Assembly (NCBI GenBank): GCA_023953905.1
Contig: JAMLJA010000003.1
Location: 248,001 to 312,000 of the forward strand
DNA length: 64,000 bases
Source: Rhizobiaceae bacterium
GTDB taxonomy: Bacteria; Pseudomonadota; Alphaproteobacteria; Rhizobiales; Rhizobiaceae
Direction: 5' to 3'
Shown here in pieces: positions 8,786 through 18,613 of the stretch; the first letter of the stretch is position 1, and every line of letters starts with the position of its first letter. Under the pieces are notes generated by a model. That model was not told where the DNA came from and did no database searches. It was given only the letters and a program-made list of their open reading frames with translations. Made by a program: the position numbers and the translations under genes.

Positions 8786-9370
8786 ATGTCAGGGCTTCTC
8801 GCTCTCTCCAGAGCAATAGACCGGATGAACGAGTTTATCGGAAAGTGGGTATCTTGGCTGATTCTGGTCTCGATCCTCGTGAGCGCCGGCAATGCGATCA
8901 TCCGCAAGGTTTTCAATAATTCGTCGAACGCTTGGCTGGAACTGCAATGGTACCTTTTTGGCGCCGCATTCCTCCTGGCGTCTGCCTATACGCTCAAGCA
9001 GAACGAACACATCCGAATAGACATCGTCTACGGCATGTTTTCGCGGCGCAAGCAGCACTGGATTGACCTGCTGGGGCATCTGTTCTTCCTGATGCCGTTC
9101 GTGCTTCTGATGCTCTACTATTTCGTGCCTTACTTCCTCACGTCCTGGCGCAGTGGCGAGGTGTCATCCAGCGCGGGCGGCCTGATCATCTGGCCTGCCA
9201 AGCTGATGCTCTTGATCGGATTCTTCCTGCTCGCCATCCAGGGCATTTCCGAGATCATCAAGAAGATCGCAATCATGCGCGGAGACATCGAGGATCCCAA
9301 TCCTTTCGTGTCGCCCCATGAAATGGCGGTCGAAGAGGCCAAGGCTCTCACAGAGGAGCCACGCACATGA
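8786..9370 (+). CDS. TRAP transporter small permease (DctQ type)
   Basis: The 194-residue inner-membrane protein has four predicted transmembrane segments, including WVSWLILVSILVSAGNAIIRK and LLGHLFFLMPFVLLMLYYF. The conserved DctQ segment ELQWYLFGAAFLLASAYTLK (residues about 51-70) is plain. It pairs with the large permease to move a solute delivered by a periplasmic binding protein, driven by a sodium or proton gradient. The start has GGGGAGGAAAC immediately upstream. The stop overlaps the start of the large permease gene by 4 bp (ATGA), so the two are translationally coupled. The matching binding protein is convergent, just beyond the large permease. Confidence 0.93.
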   Translation: MSGLLALSRAIDRMNEFIGKWVSWLILVSILVSAGNAIIRKVFNNSSNAWLELQWYLFGAAFLLASAYTLKQNEHIRIDIVYGMFSRRKQHWIDLLGHLFFLMPFVLLMLYYFVPYFLTSWRSGEVSSSAGGLIIWPAKLMLLIGFFLLAIQGISEIIKKIAIMRGDIEDPNPFVSPHEMAVEEAKALTEEPRT

Positions 9371-11175
9371 TCGAATTCATCGCCGTGAACATGGCGCCGA
9401 TCATGTTCCTGTCTCTTATCGTCTTCCTTCTGATCGGCTATCCCGTCGCGTTCGCGCTTGCCGCGAACGGTTTGCTTTTCTTCGTCATTGGCGTTGAACT
9501 CGCGCCGTTCTCAAACGGCTCGATATCGCTTTCATGGCCATTGCTTTACGCCCTGCCAGAGCGGTTTTATGGCGGCGTCATGGCGAATGAAACTCTTCTC
9601 GCCATCCCCTTCTTCACCTTCATGGGCATTGTGCTGGAACGTTCGGGCATGGCTGAGGACTTGCTCGACACCATAGGGCAGTTGTTCGGTCCCATTCGGG
9701 GCGGTCTCGCCTACGCCGTTATCCTTGTTGGCGCGCTGCTGGCTGCAACGACTGGTGTTGTGGCCGCATCCGTGATTGCAATGGGCCTGATCTCCCTGCC
9801 GATCATGCTGCGCTATGGCTATGATCGCAGGATCGCGTCGGGAGCCATTGCAGCCTCCGGAACTCTGGCGCAGATCATTCCCCCGTCGCTCGTCCTGATC
9901 GTTCTTGCCGACCAGCTCGGACGCTCCGTTGGCGACATGTACAAGGGTGCACTGATCCCCGGACTGATCCTCACCACCCTGTATCTGAGCTATATTCTGA
10001 TTATGTCGATCATCCGGCCGAATTCGATGCCGGCCCTGCCGAAGGAAGCTCGTACACTTGGTCACGGTGTAACGTCGCTTTTAGTCGCGCTTTTGGCGGC
10101 GGGTGCGGTCGGGTATGGCGCGCACGTGTGGCTCTCCGCGAGCCAGGGCGCCAATGCCGATGTGCTGGGGGCGACCGTCGGCGTCATACTCATCTACATC
10201 GTGGCAATCGCGGACAAGACTTTCAAATTCGGTTTGATGTCCCGTCTGGCACAACAGGTGATCATCGTCCTGATCCCACCGCTCGCACTCGTGTTTCTTG
10301 TGTTGGGCACCATCTTTCTGGGCATCGCGACGCCCACGGAAGGTGGCGCGATGGGCGCGGTCGGAGCACTCATTCTGGCCGCGGCCAAAGGCAAGCTCAG
10401 CCTTGACGTGGTCAAGCAAGCGCTGGCATCGACCACACGCCTCTCATCCTTCGTGATGTTCATCCTCATCGGTGCGCGGGTGTTCTCGCTGACCTTCTAT
10501 GGCGTGAACGGGCATTTGTGGGTCGAGCATCTGCTCACCTCGCTGCCGGGCGGCGAACTCGGCTTCCTGATCGCCGTGAACTTCCTGGTCTTCTTCCTTG
10601 CCTTTTTCCTCGATTTCTTCGAGCTGGCTTTCATCATCGTGCCGTTGCTTGCGCCAGCAGCAACCGCACTTGGGATCGACCTGATATGGTTCGGCGTCCT
10701 GCTCGGCGTGAACATGCAGACGAGCTTCATGCATCCGCCATTCGGCTTCGCATTGTTCTATCTGCGTTCGGTGGCGGCACGTGTGCCCTATCTGGACCGG
10801 ATTACCGGCAAGACCATCCAGCCAGTCACAACCGGCCAGATCTATTGGGGCGCTGTTCCCTTTGTTGGCATCCAGATCATCATGATCGTACTGGTGATCT
10901 CGTTCCCGCAAATGGTGATGCACTACAAGGGCCCGGTCGTCGACCCAAGCAACGTAGAGATCGTTCTGCCGCCATTGGGCGGAGGCGGGGACACACAGCA
11001 GCCGGATCTGGGGCTTCCCCAATTCGGGCTGCCGCCAGTGGACGGTTCATCGCCTCCGGCAACCGACAGCCAGCCTGCGGCGCCCGACATGTCGCAGCCG
11101 CCGAGCTTCGGCAATTCGGAGCCCGCCCCACAGGCCCCGGGCAGCGATCTTTCCAAGCCGCCCAGCTTCAACTGA
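9367..11175 (+). CDS. TRAP transporter large permease (DctM type) with a Pro/Gln-rich tail
   Basis: The 602-residue DctM subunit is the transport channel of a TRAP system. It has many hydrophobic segments and the typical features LIGYPVAFALAANGL near the N-terminus, NETLLAIPFFTFMGIVLERSG, SGTLAQIIPPSLVLIVLADQL and TPTEGGAMGAVGALILAAAKG. It belongs to the longer subfamily (normal DctM is about 430 residues) that goes with TakP-like binding proteins. After the last membrane segment (about residue 525) there is a tail of about 70 residues rich in P, Q, G and S (for instance DLGLPQFGLPPVDGSSPP) ending in KPPSFN. The tail is unlikely to be part of the transport core. It is coupled to dctQ. Confidence 0.93.
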   Translation: MIEFIAVNMAPIMFLSLIVFLLIGYPVAFALAANGLLFFVIGVELAPFSNGSISLSWPLLYALPERFYGGVMANETLLAIPFFTFMGIVLERSGMAEDLLDTIGQLFGPIRGGLAYAVILVGALLAATTGVVAASVIAMGLISLPIMLRYGYDRRIASGAIAASGTLAQIIPPSLVLIVLADQLGRSVGDMYKGALIPGLILTTLYLSYILIMSIIRPNSMPALPKEARTLGHGVTSLLVALLAAGAVGYGAHVWLSASQGANADVLGATVGVILIYIVAIADKTFKFGLMSRLAQQVIIVLIPPLALVFLVLGTIFLGIATPTEGGAMGAVGALILAAAKGKLSLDVVKQALASTTRLSSFVMFILIGARVFSLTFYGVNGHLWVEHLLTSLPGGELGFLIAVNFLVFFLAFFLDFFELAFIIVPLLAPAATALGIDLIWFGVLLGVNMQTSFMHPPFGFALFYLRSVAARVPYLDRITGKTIQPVTTGQIYWGAVPFVGIQIIMIVLVISFPQMVMHYKGPVVDPSNVEIVLPPLGGGGDTQQPDLGLPQFGLPPVDGSSPPATDSQPAAPDMSQPPSFGNSEPAPQAPGSDLSKPPSFN

Positions 11176-11206
11176 GCGGCCGCGGAAACCCTCAATCAAG
11201 GCATGA

Positions 11207-11243
11207 AAAAAGCCCCGGGATGGCGACCATCCCGGGGCTTTTT
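11207..11243. terminator. Bidirectional intrinsic terminator
   Basis: A perfect 17-bp stem (arms 11207-11223 and 11227-11243, GC-rich core GCCCCGGGATGG) with a 3-nt CGA loop. The arms start with a run of A and end with a run of T, so a U-tract follows the hairpin in both directions. It lies between the convergent large permease and binding protein genes. Confidence 0.95.
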
Positions 11244-11265
11244 CTGTCTGTCGGTTCGCTAAAGC

Positions 11266-12681
<1,416 letters not shown>

Positions 12682-13455
12682 ATGTCACAACCCATCGTCG
12701 CTGTCTCGACTGACACCAAGCATTTCGAGAACTATACTTGGCATGCCGCACCGCAGCAGTATCTGGAGGCTGCGATAGCCGGAGCCGGAGTTTTGCCTGT
12801 ACTCATTCCTTCTTTCGGGGAGCGGATCGATCTCGACAGCCTTCTGGATCGTGTTGACGGGGTCATGATCACCGGCTCCAGATCAAATGTTCACCCCTCG
12901 CTGTATGGAGGGGAAGCAAGCGAGGCCAATGGTCCCTACGATGAGGGGCGGGATGCGACGACCTTGCCATTGATCCGCAAGGCGATCGAACGGGGTATTC
13001 CTCTGCTTGCCATCTGTCGGGGTATCCAGGAAATGAACGTGGCGCTCGGAGGCACACTGGCGACCGAGATTCAGGACAAGGACGGTGTCATGGATCACCG
13101 GGCGCCCGTAAGCGACGATCAGGACGAGCGTTTCGCGATTCACCAGCGGATCAGGATCGCGGAGGGCAGTTGCCTTGCGGACATATTCGGCTCTGGCGAG
13201 GTAACCGTGAATTCACTTCACAGACAGGCCATCGATCGCCTGGGTGACCGTCTTCAGGTCGAGGCGGTGGCACATGACGGCACGATCGAAGCCGTGTCGG
13301 TCAAGCAGTCGCGTGCATTTGCGGTGGGCGTACAATGGCATCCCGAATACTGGGTGAAGTCCGACGACACGTCGCTGAAAATCTTCCAGGCATTTGGCGA
13401 CGCCGCGCGGGCCTATGCGCAAAGCCGCGGCCAGATCGCCTGTGCCGCCGAGTGA
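12682..13455 (+). CDS. Class-I glutamine amidotransferase-like hydrolase (PuuD-type)
   Basis: The 257-residue protein belongs to peptidase family C26, which includes gamma-glutamyl-GABA hydrolase PuuD of the putrescine pathway. The nucleophile elbow LLAICRGIQEMNVALGG carries the catalytic Cys, and GVQWHPEYW supplies the His and Glu of the triad. MITGSRSNVHPSLYGG and the NSLHRQAIDRLG segment match the family. The ATG at 12682 is preceded by CAAGGATCTCG; a frame opening 16 codons upstream is not supported. A glutamine-synthetase-like ligase that could supply gamma-glutamyl substrates lies about 10 kb away. The true substrate is not known. It is convergent with the next gene. Confidence 0.88.
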   Translation: MSQPIVAVSTDTKHFENYTWHAAPQQYLEAAIAGAGVLPVLIPSFGERIDLDSLLDRVDGVMITGSRSNVHPSLYGGEASEANGPYDEGRDATTLPLIRKAIERGIPLLAICRGIQEMNVALGGTLATEIQDKDGVMDHRAPVSDDQDERFAIHQRIRIAEGSCLADIFGSGEVTVNSLHRQAIDRLGDRLQVEAVAHDGTIEAVSVKQSRAFAVGVQWHPEYWVKSDDTSLKIFQAFGDAARAYAQSRGQIACAAE

Positions 13456-13491
13456 AGGAAGCTCGCAAGCTCCGGAACGATAGGCCGTCTG

Positions 13492-14469
13492 TCAGGGACG
13501 AGCGACATCCGCGGTCTCCGGCACGGCGGTGATCGCCTTGCCTTCAGTGAACCATGACACGAGATTGTCGACGCTGAGATCGGCCATAGCGCGGCGCGTG
13601 TGTTCCGATGCCGAGCCGACATGCGGAAGCAGCGAGGTGTTCGGCGCATCGAGCAGAGCCTGAGGCACATGCGGTTCGTCAGCGAATACATCAAGTCCGG
13701 CAGCAGCGATTGTGCCTTCTTTCAGCGCGGTGGCCAGTGCAGCTTCGTCAACCGTGCTGCCGCGCCCGATATTGATGAAGACGCCGTTTTTCCCGAGCGC
13801 TGCAAGAATCTCCGCATTGACCGCATTTGCGGTGGAAGGCGTGCCGGGCGCAACCGACACAAGCGTGTCAACCGACTCGGCCAGCCCCTTCAACGTGTCA
13901 TGATACTTGTAGCTGACGTCCTTGACCCTGCTCCGGTTGTGATACTCGACGGAGAGGCCTGAGGCTTCCAGCCTTCTCGCAATGGCACGCCCGATGCGGC
14001 CCATCCCGAAGATTCCGGCGCGGCGTCCGCGCAAAGTGAGCGGCGTGAGCCGGTACGGTCCCTCGGATTCCCATTTGCCGGCCCGCAGCCAGTTTTCCGC
14101 AGCCGACAACTGACGGATCGTGTTGATCAAGAGGCCGAGAGCGACGTCCGCAACCTCTTCGGTCAGCACATCCGGGGTATTGGTGACCATGACGCCTTTT
14201 GTGGCGGCGTGTTTAGCGTCGACCTTGTCGTAACCGACACCATAGTTCGCCACGATCTCGAGATTGGGAAGCGCGTCGATCAGTTCCGCGCTCACTGGCG
14301 CGACCATCGTGGAAAGACCGCGCACCCGCTCTGCCATTTCCGGGGTCACGTGCGAAGCTGATCCGTCTACGATCCGGTAAATGGAAAACTCGCTCTCAAT
14401 GCGCTTCAGTGCATGTTTGTTGAGATCGCCTGGCACAAGAATGGCAATGGATTTGGTTGCAGTAGCCAT
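13492..14469 (-). CDS. D-isomer-specific 2-hydroxyacid dehydrogenase
   Basis: The 325-residue NAD(P)-dependent enzyme is predicted to reduce 2-oxo acids such as glyoxylate or hydroxypyruvate to 2-hydroxy acids. The Rossmann motif is GRRAGIFGMGRIGRAIARRL. The catalytic triad is visible as Arg in NIGRGSTVDE, Glu in FADEPHVP and His in LLPHVGSAS. The length is normal for the family. It lies 31 bp downstream of a LacI-type regulator on the same strand and is probably co-transcribed with it, as commonly seen for sugar-acid or hydroxy-acid catabolic genes. The exact substrate cannot be assigned. Confidence 0.92.
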   Translation of the reverse strand: MATATKSIAILVPGDLNKHALKRIESEFSIYRIVDGSASHVTPEMAERVRGLSTMVAPVSAELIDALPNLEIVANYGVGYDKVDAKHAATKGVMVTNTPDVLTEEVADVALGLLINTIRQLSAAENWLRAGKWESEGPYRLTPLTLRGRRAGIFGMGRIGRAIARRLEASGLSVEYHNRSRVKDVSYKYHDTLKGLAESVDTLVSVAPGTPSTANAVNAEILAALGKNGVFINIGRGSTVDEAALATALKEGTIAAAGLDVFADEPHVPQALLDAPNTSLLPHVGSASEHTRRAMADLSVDNLVSWFTEGKAITAVPETADVARP

Positions 14470-14500
14470 GTCAGAATCTCCGGGCAGTCCAGTATGGATA

Positions 14501-15523
14501 TCAGTTCCGCTCGACCGGCCGACCGGTCGACTGCCGGATATGAAGTTCCGGCCGGATCAACTCAAGTTCCGTCTTGACCGGAATTCCATTGAGCCGATCA
14601 AGCAGAACGCGGGCAGCCCGACGTCCGACTTCTCGCTGACCGTTCCAGACGGTGGTGAGCGCGGGAGTCGCGATCGATGCCTCCTCGAGGTCGTCGTAGC
14701 CGGTCACGGAAATGTCGATACCAGGTTGAAGGCCGGCGCGCGCTATACCGTTCATGAGGCCAATTGCGACGAGATCATTCCAGCAAACGGCTGCTGTAGG
14801 CTTGTCTTTCAACGCAAGAAACTGGCTCGCTATCTCGAACCCCGCCTGCTTGTTGCGCGGTCCCGGCAGCCGCCAGCCGGGTTGATGAGACAGGCCGGCC
14901 GCGTCCATCGCGTTCACATAGCCCTGGAAGCGGTCGCGCCCGGTCGAGGTCTGGTCAGTTCCACCGATCATTGCGATGCGGCGATGGCCAAGGGAGATCA
15001 GATGATTGGTGCCGAGCGCGATGCCATATGCATCGTCGCCGCGAAAGGCAGGTACATCCGCGCCATCCACTGAGCGTGCCACCAGCACGGCGGGCAGCCC
15101 ATTGCGCTCCGCCACCATGATGTCCTCGGGCGGCGTTCCGATAGCAGGCGACATGATCACGCCGTCGGCGCCGAGCTGCAGCAGAGTATCGATGAAATTG
15201 CGTTGCTTCTCGAGGTCGTCGTAATGGTTGGAGAGAATGAAAGTCTGCCGTTCGCGGTCCAGTTCCCGCTCGATCGAGCGCAGGATCTCCGCGTAAAACG
15301 GGTTCATGATGTCATGAACGACAACGCCCACAATCCCGGAGCGCGAGGTACGGAGGCTGGCCGCGCGCCGATTGTAGATGTAACCGATTGCCCGAGCGTG
15401 CTCTTTTATACGCTCACGCGTGGCTTCTGCCACAAGCGGGCTGTCGCGCAAAGCGAGCGATACCGTCGCTGTCGATACACCGAGTGCATCGGCGATGGTC
15501 GATAGTTTGATCTTCTGGGCCAG
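14501..15523 (-). CDS. LacI-family transcriptional regulator, apparent CTG start
   Basis: A 340-residue repressor. The helix-turn-helix reads KIKLSTIADALGVSTATVSL, followed by the hinge region and a periplasmic-binding-like ligand domain from about GIVGVVVHDIMNPFYAEILR. The helix-turn-helix lies in frame upstream of the first TTG (15451). The frame is closed by a TAA only 11 codons before the family-typical beginning (L/M)AQKIKLST. In that stretch the only plausible initiator is CTG at 15523-15521, which has GGGGGA upstream at about 6 nt. An ATG nearby is out of frame. It is located between a DMT transporter and a 2-hydroxyacid dehydrogenase, all on the same strand, and may control both. The ligand is unknown. 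Confidence 0.9.
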   Translation of the reverse strand: MAQKIKLSTIADALGVSTATVSLALRDSPLVAEATRERIKEHARAIGYIYNRRAASLRTSRSGIVGVVVHDIMNPFYAEILRSIERELDRERQTFILSNHYDDLEKQRNFIDTLLQLGADGVIMSPAIGTPPEDIMVAERNGLPAVLVARSVDGADVPAFRGDDAYGIALGTNHLISLGHRRIAMIGGTDQTSTGRDRFQGYVNAMDAAGLSHQPGWRLPGPRNKQAGFEIASQFLALKDKPTAAVCWNDLVAIGLMNGIARAGLQPGIDISVTGYDDLEEASIATPALTTVWNGQREVGRRAARVLLDRLNGIPVKTELELIRPELHIRQSTGRPVERN

Positions 15524-15552
15524 AGCCCATCCCCCACTATGCGAACGCGACC

Positions 15553-15588
15553 TTTAAAATATTTAAAATGCTCATTTGCACGTTTAAA
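15553..15588. promoter_or_regulatory. Triple TTTAAA upstream of the LacI-type gene
   Basis: Three TTTAAA hexamers (15553-15558, 15562-15567, 15583-15588) lie in the 73-bp gap upstream of the repressor. The first two make a near-palindromic AT-rich block, and TTTAAACG next to the third resembles half of a CG-centred LacI-family operator. Autoregulation is possible; the assignment is weak. Confidence 0.35.
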
Positions 15589-15596
15589 AGCGAACT

Positions 15597-16529
15597 TCAA
15601 AGCTTTTTTGCCAGCTCGCTATTCTCGGCATTCGGAACCGAACGATCGCGCAGTCTCAGCCTGTGTTCGCGATGTACGATATAAAGACCGCTGGCAACAA
15701 TGATCGCCGCGCCGGTGACGGTCCATCTGTCTGGCAGTTGATCGAACACCAGATATCCCAGAATGATCATCCACACCATTTGCAGGTAGGAATAGGGTGC
15801 GAGAGCCGAGGCTGGCGCCTGCCGATAGGCCTTGATCACGAGCCAATGCCCAAACCCGCCAAAGCAGCCCAGTCCCAACAGCAGCACCCAATGGAATGGG
15901 CCGGCGGGCAACGACGCCGTGAAAGGCACGACGGGCGCCATCAGGATTGCCGGCGCCAGCGCCGAATAGAAGATGAGGCTCTGTGGGCTTTCCGTTGCAC
16001 CCATCGAGCGCGTCATGATCGCGTAGAAGCTGAAGCAGAGCGTTGCGCCCACTGCGTAGACGTGCCCGAGCTCGAATGTCTGATAACCGGGGCGCGTGAT
16101 CACGAGAACGCCGACAAACCCGATCAGGACCGCCAGCCAGCGCCGCCAGCCTGCCCACTCACCAAGAAGGGGACCGGCCAAGGCGGTGATAACCATCGGC
16201 GCAAAGAAGAAGATCGACTGGGTTTGCGCCAGTTGCAGCGTCTTCAGTGCTTCGAAATTGAAGATCGTCGAGCCGAACAGGAACGCGCCCCGCAAAATCT
16301 GCAGCGGCAGCGATTTGCATCGAAACATGCTGGTGTGCCGCCATGCCTGAAGGAGCACCAGAACCAACACCACGTGGACCGAAAACCTTACCCACGAGAC
16401 AAACAGCGGCGACATGCCGGACAGCACCAGATATTTGGCGCTCGTGTCCAGGCAACTGAAAAGAATGCCGGTGGAAAAAACGAGCAGGATCGCCGAAAGC
16501 GGCGTTGCTCTATCGTCGGAATGGGTCAA
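15597..16529 (-). CDS. DMT-superfamily transporter (EamA family)
   Basis: The 310-residue membrane protein shows about ten hydrophobic segments in two EamA repeats. The first begins AILLVFSTGILFSCLDTSAK; the second begins at about VYAVGATLCFSFYAIMTRSMG. The typical signature ALKTLQLAQTQSIFFFAPM precedes helix 4, and each half ends in a conserved helix (FVGVLVITRPG; AAIIVASGLYIVHRE). Members export metabolites or amino acids across the inner membrane. It lies 73 bp upstream of the LacI-type gene on the same strand, so the two may be linked. The substrate is unknown. Confidence 0.9.
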   Translation of the reverse strand: MTHSDDRATPLSAILLVFSTGILFSCLDTSAKYLVLSGMSPLFVSWVRFSVHVVLVLVLLQAWRHTSMFRCKSLPLQILRGAFLFGSTIFNFEALKTLQLAQTQSIFFFAPMVITALAGPLLGEWAGWRRWLAVLIGFVGVLVITRPGYQTFELGHVYAVGATLCFSFYAIMTRSMGATESPQSLIFYSALAPAILMAPVVPFTASLPAGPFHWVLLLGLGCFGGFGHWLVIKAYRQAPASALAPYSYLQMVWMIILGYLVFDQLPDRWTVTGAAIIVASGLYIVHREHRLRLRDRSVPNAENSELAKKL

Positions 16530-16612
16530 GGATCAAAACGTCATGAATGCGACAGCAATCCGTTCTTGGACTAGTCCGTCCAGGACCGCAACATAAAACC
16601 TATGGGCCTCAG

Positions 16613-17083
16613 CTACTCATCGGTTTCATCATCGTCAGGCTCCCCGGCAAACCCGTTGACGGAGAGATTGCCCTCGACACGCGCCAGCAATTTGGCGAGG
16701 GCCTTGAGTTCCTTCTTTTCCAGACCCTTGAAAGCCTGCTTTTCGGCCTTGCGGACCGACTTCTCGATGGCCTTGATGGTTTCGCGACCACGCTCCGTCA
16801 ACATCACATGCGCCTGGCGGGCGTCCTCTTCGGAGGCACGCTTGTCGAGAAACCCCTGGGCCTGCAGACGATTGATGGTCTTGGTGATGGTTGGAGGCCT
16901 TACTCCCAGCCGCATCGCGAGTTGTCCAGGCGTCTGACCATCCTGCTGCGACAGCGCCAGCATGATCTGGTCCTGACCCGCGTAAAAGCCGTGATCGAGG
17001 AGCTTTGCGGCAAGGACAGTCCGGGAGAGCCGGGCCGCCGCCTGGAGCCTCGTCATGGTTACGCTTCGATCCGTCTTGGCCAT
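16613..17083 (-). CDS. MarR-family transcriptional regulator
   Basis: The 156-residue winged helix-turn-helix regulator has recognition region TPGQLAMRLGVRPPTITKTI and wing LDKRASEEDARQAHVMLTERG, both typical of MarR. The C-terminal half is a charged dimerisation helix (KAEKQAFKGLEKKELKALAK) ending in an acidic tail. It stands alone: the DMT gene upstream of the LacI cluster ends its own unit, and the FAH gene lies 194 bp further upstream on the same strand. A small dyad TAACAGTTA near 17223-17231 is a possible site, but too distant to assign. The ligand and targets are unknown. Confidence 0.92.
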   Translation of the reverse strand: MAKTDRSVTMTRLQAAARLSRTVLAAKLLDHGFYAGQDQIMLALSQQDGQTPGQLAMRLGVRPPTITKTINRLQAQGFLDKRASEEDARQAHVMLTERGRETIKAIEKSVRKAEKQAFKGLEKKELKALAKLLARVEGNLSVNGFAGEPDDDETDE

Positions 17084-17277
17084 CTGCTTTTCCCTCGACG
17101 CATCAAACCGGCTGGGCAGGTCGCCTCAAGTGCCGTCTGATAGGCTTTGACCGAGTCCGGTGCGACAAGACCTTTGCCGGCAACCGACCGATTATCGTCC
17201 GGCTAATGACAGAGGTTCATAACAGTTACATGACAGGCGCCGCGCTCTTCTCGCATTTCGTCCTGGCCGTGCCACGA

Positions 17278-18441
17278 TCATCCAAGCAGTCCGCGCTGCG
17301 CAAGATTGCTCATCAGTGCCCGTGTGCCGAAGGTCCACGGATCGATGGCATGGCAATGATCCACGACATTGACCAGCGACCCCAGTTTCGGTGTCGATAT
17401 GGTCACGCGGTCTCCGATGTCGTGCGTGAACCCCTGCCCTGCCCCCTTGCGATCCTTTACGGGGGCAAACATCGTTCCAAGAAAAAGAACGAACCCGTCG
17501 GGATATTGATGGCTGCGCCCTATCGTCTGGGACACAATATTGGCGGGCGATCTTGAAATTTCGCTCATCAGGCTTTCACCGGCGAGTTCAAATCCGTCGG
17601 TTCCCTGAATGGAAAGCGAAATCGCCGCGTTTTCCACGTCAGCGAGCGAAAAGCTCGCGTCGAACAGTCGAATGAACGGCCCGATTGCACAGGCGCCATT
17701 ATTGTCCTTTGCCTTACCCAGAAGCAGCGCGGATCGGCCTTCGACGTCACGCAGATTGACATCGTTACCGAGCGCGGCCCCACGGATCTCGCCCCTGGAA
17801 TTGACGGCCAGCACCACTTCCGGTTCGGGGTTGTTCCAGCTCGATATCGAGTTGATGCCGACTTTGGCGCCGCAACCGACCGAAGACATTGGCTGAGCCT
17901 TGGTGAATACCTCAGCATCCGGCCCGATACCGACCTCCAGATATTGCGACCAAAGTCCCCGCTCCTGCAAAAGAGCCTTGACCTTGGCGGCCTTCTCCGA
18001 GCCAGGATTCACGCCGCGAAGGCTTTCGCCCACGACCGGCGCAAGTTCGCGACGAATCGCTTCGGCACGCTCCGGCTCACCCTTGGCGCGCTCCTCGATG
18101 ACCCTCTCCAGCATGGAGCCCGCAAAGGTGACGCCGGCCGCCTTGACCGCCTGAAGATCGCACGGCGCGAGCAATTGGCCGGACGCCCCCTTGTCAAACC
18201 CGTGGCCTAGAAAACCGTCTATCGGTCCAAGCGAGGGAAGCCCTGCGGTAGAGACCGCTTCAACGGGAAGCTCGAGCAGCTCCGAAATTGTGGGAGCAAT
18301 CGAAGAAAGATCGCGCAGGTTCTCTCCATCCACCAGAACCGGGCACGGGCCGCCACGCTCGTTCGACCAGACGCGTCCTATCAACAATCCGGTCCCGTCA
18401 GACGGCAGAATGTCTTTCGCGGTCAGCTTCAGTTGGTTCAC
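17278..18441 (-). CDS. Fumarylacetoacetate hydrolase-family protein
   Basis: The 387-residue protein belongs to the FAH family, which hydrolyses, decarboxylates or dehydrates acylpyruvate-like or sugar-acid substrates with a bound divalent metal. The metal-site signature appears as WNNPEPEVVLAVNSRGEIRG followed by ALGNDVNLRDVEGRSALLLG, and FLGTMFAPVKDR near the C-terminus is typical. The N-terminal 130 residues are an accessory domain, seen in the longer FAH proteins linked to sugar-acid dehydration. The start is taken as GTG at 18441, because GGAGGA lies about 5 nt upstream; a GTG seven codons earlier has no ribosome site. It is divergent from the COG0523 gene. The substrate is not determinable. 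Confidence 0.9.
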   Translation of the reverse strand: MNQLKLTAKDILPSDGTGLLIGRVWSNERGGPCPVLVDGENLRDLSSIAPTISELLELPVEAVSTAGLPSLGPIDGFLGHGFDKGASGQLLAPCDLQAVKAAGVTFAGSMLERVIEERAKGEPERAEAIRRELAPVVGESLRGVNPGSEKAAKVKALLQERGLWSQYLEVGIGPDAEVFTKAQPMSSVGCGAKVGINSISSWNNPEPEVVLAVNSRGEIRGAALGNDVNLRDVEGRSALLLGKAKDNNGACAIGPFIRLFDASFSLADVENAAISLSIQGTDGFELAGESLMSEISRSPANIVSQTIGRSHQYPDGFVLFLGTMFAPVKDRKGAGQGFTHDIGDRVTISTPKLGSLVNVVDHCHAIDPWTFGTRALMSNLAQRGLLG

Positions 18442-18613
18442 CGTTTCCTCCCCGGCAGTCACCGTCCCTATACGTCACTCTTCGAATAGCGGCAGAGCAC
18501 GGGCTTCTCAAGTCGTGCCGGATCCGGCAGGTCTACAATGCGCGTCCACACAGGTGCAATCGGCGCGAATGGTCCTTATATGAAACCAACATCGCAACTC
18601 AGAGACTGAAATC

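Noticed and set aside
10444..11022. Minus-strand frame inside the TRAP large permease
   Set aside because: His/Glu/Gln-rich antisense of a membrane protein, no start signal; shadow.
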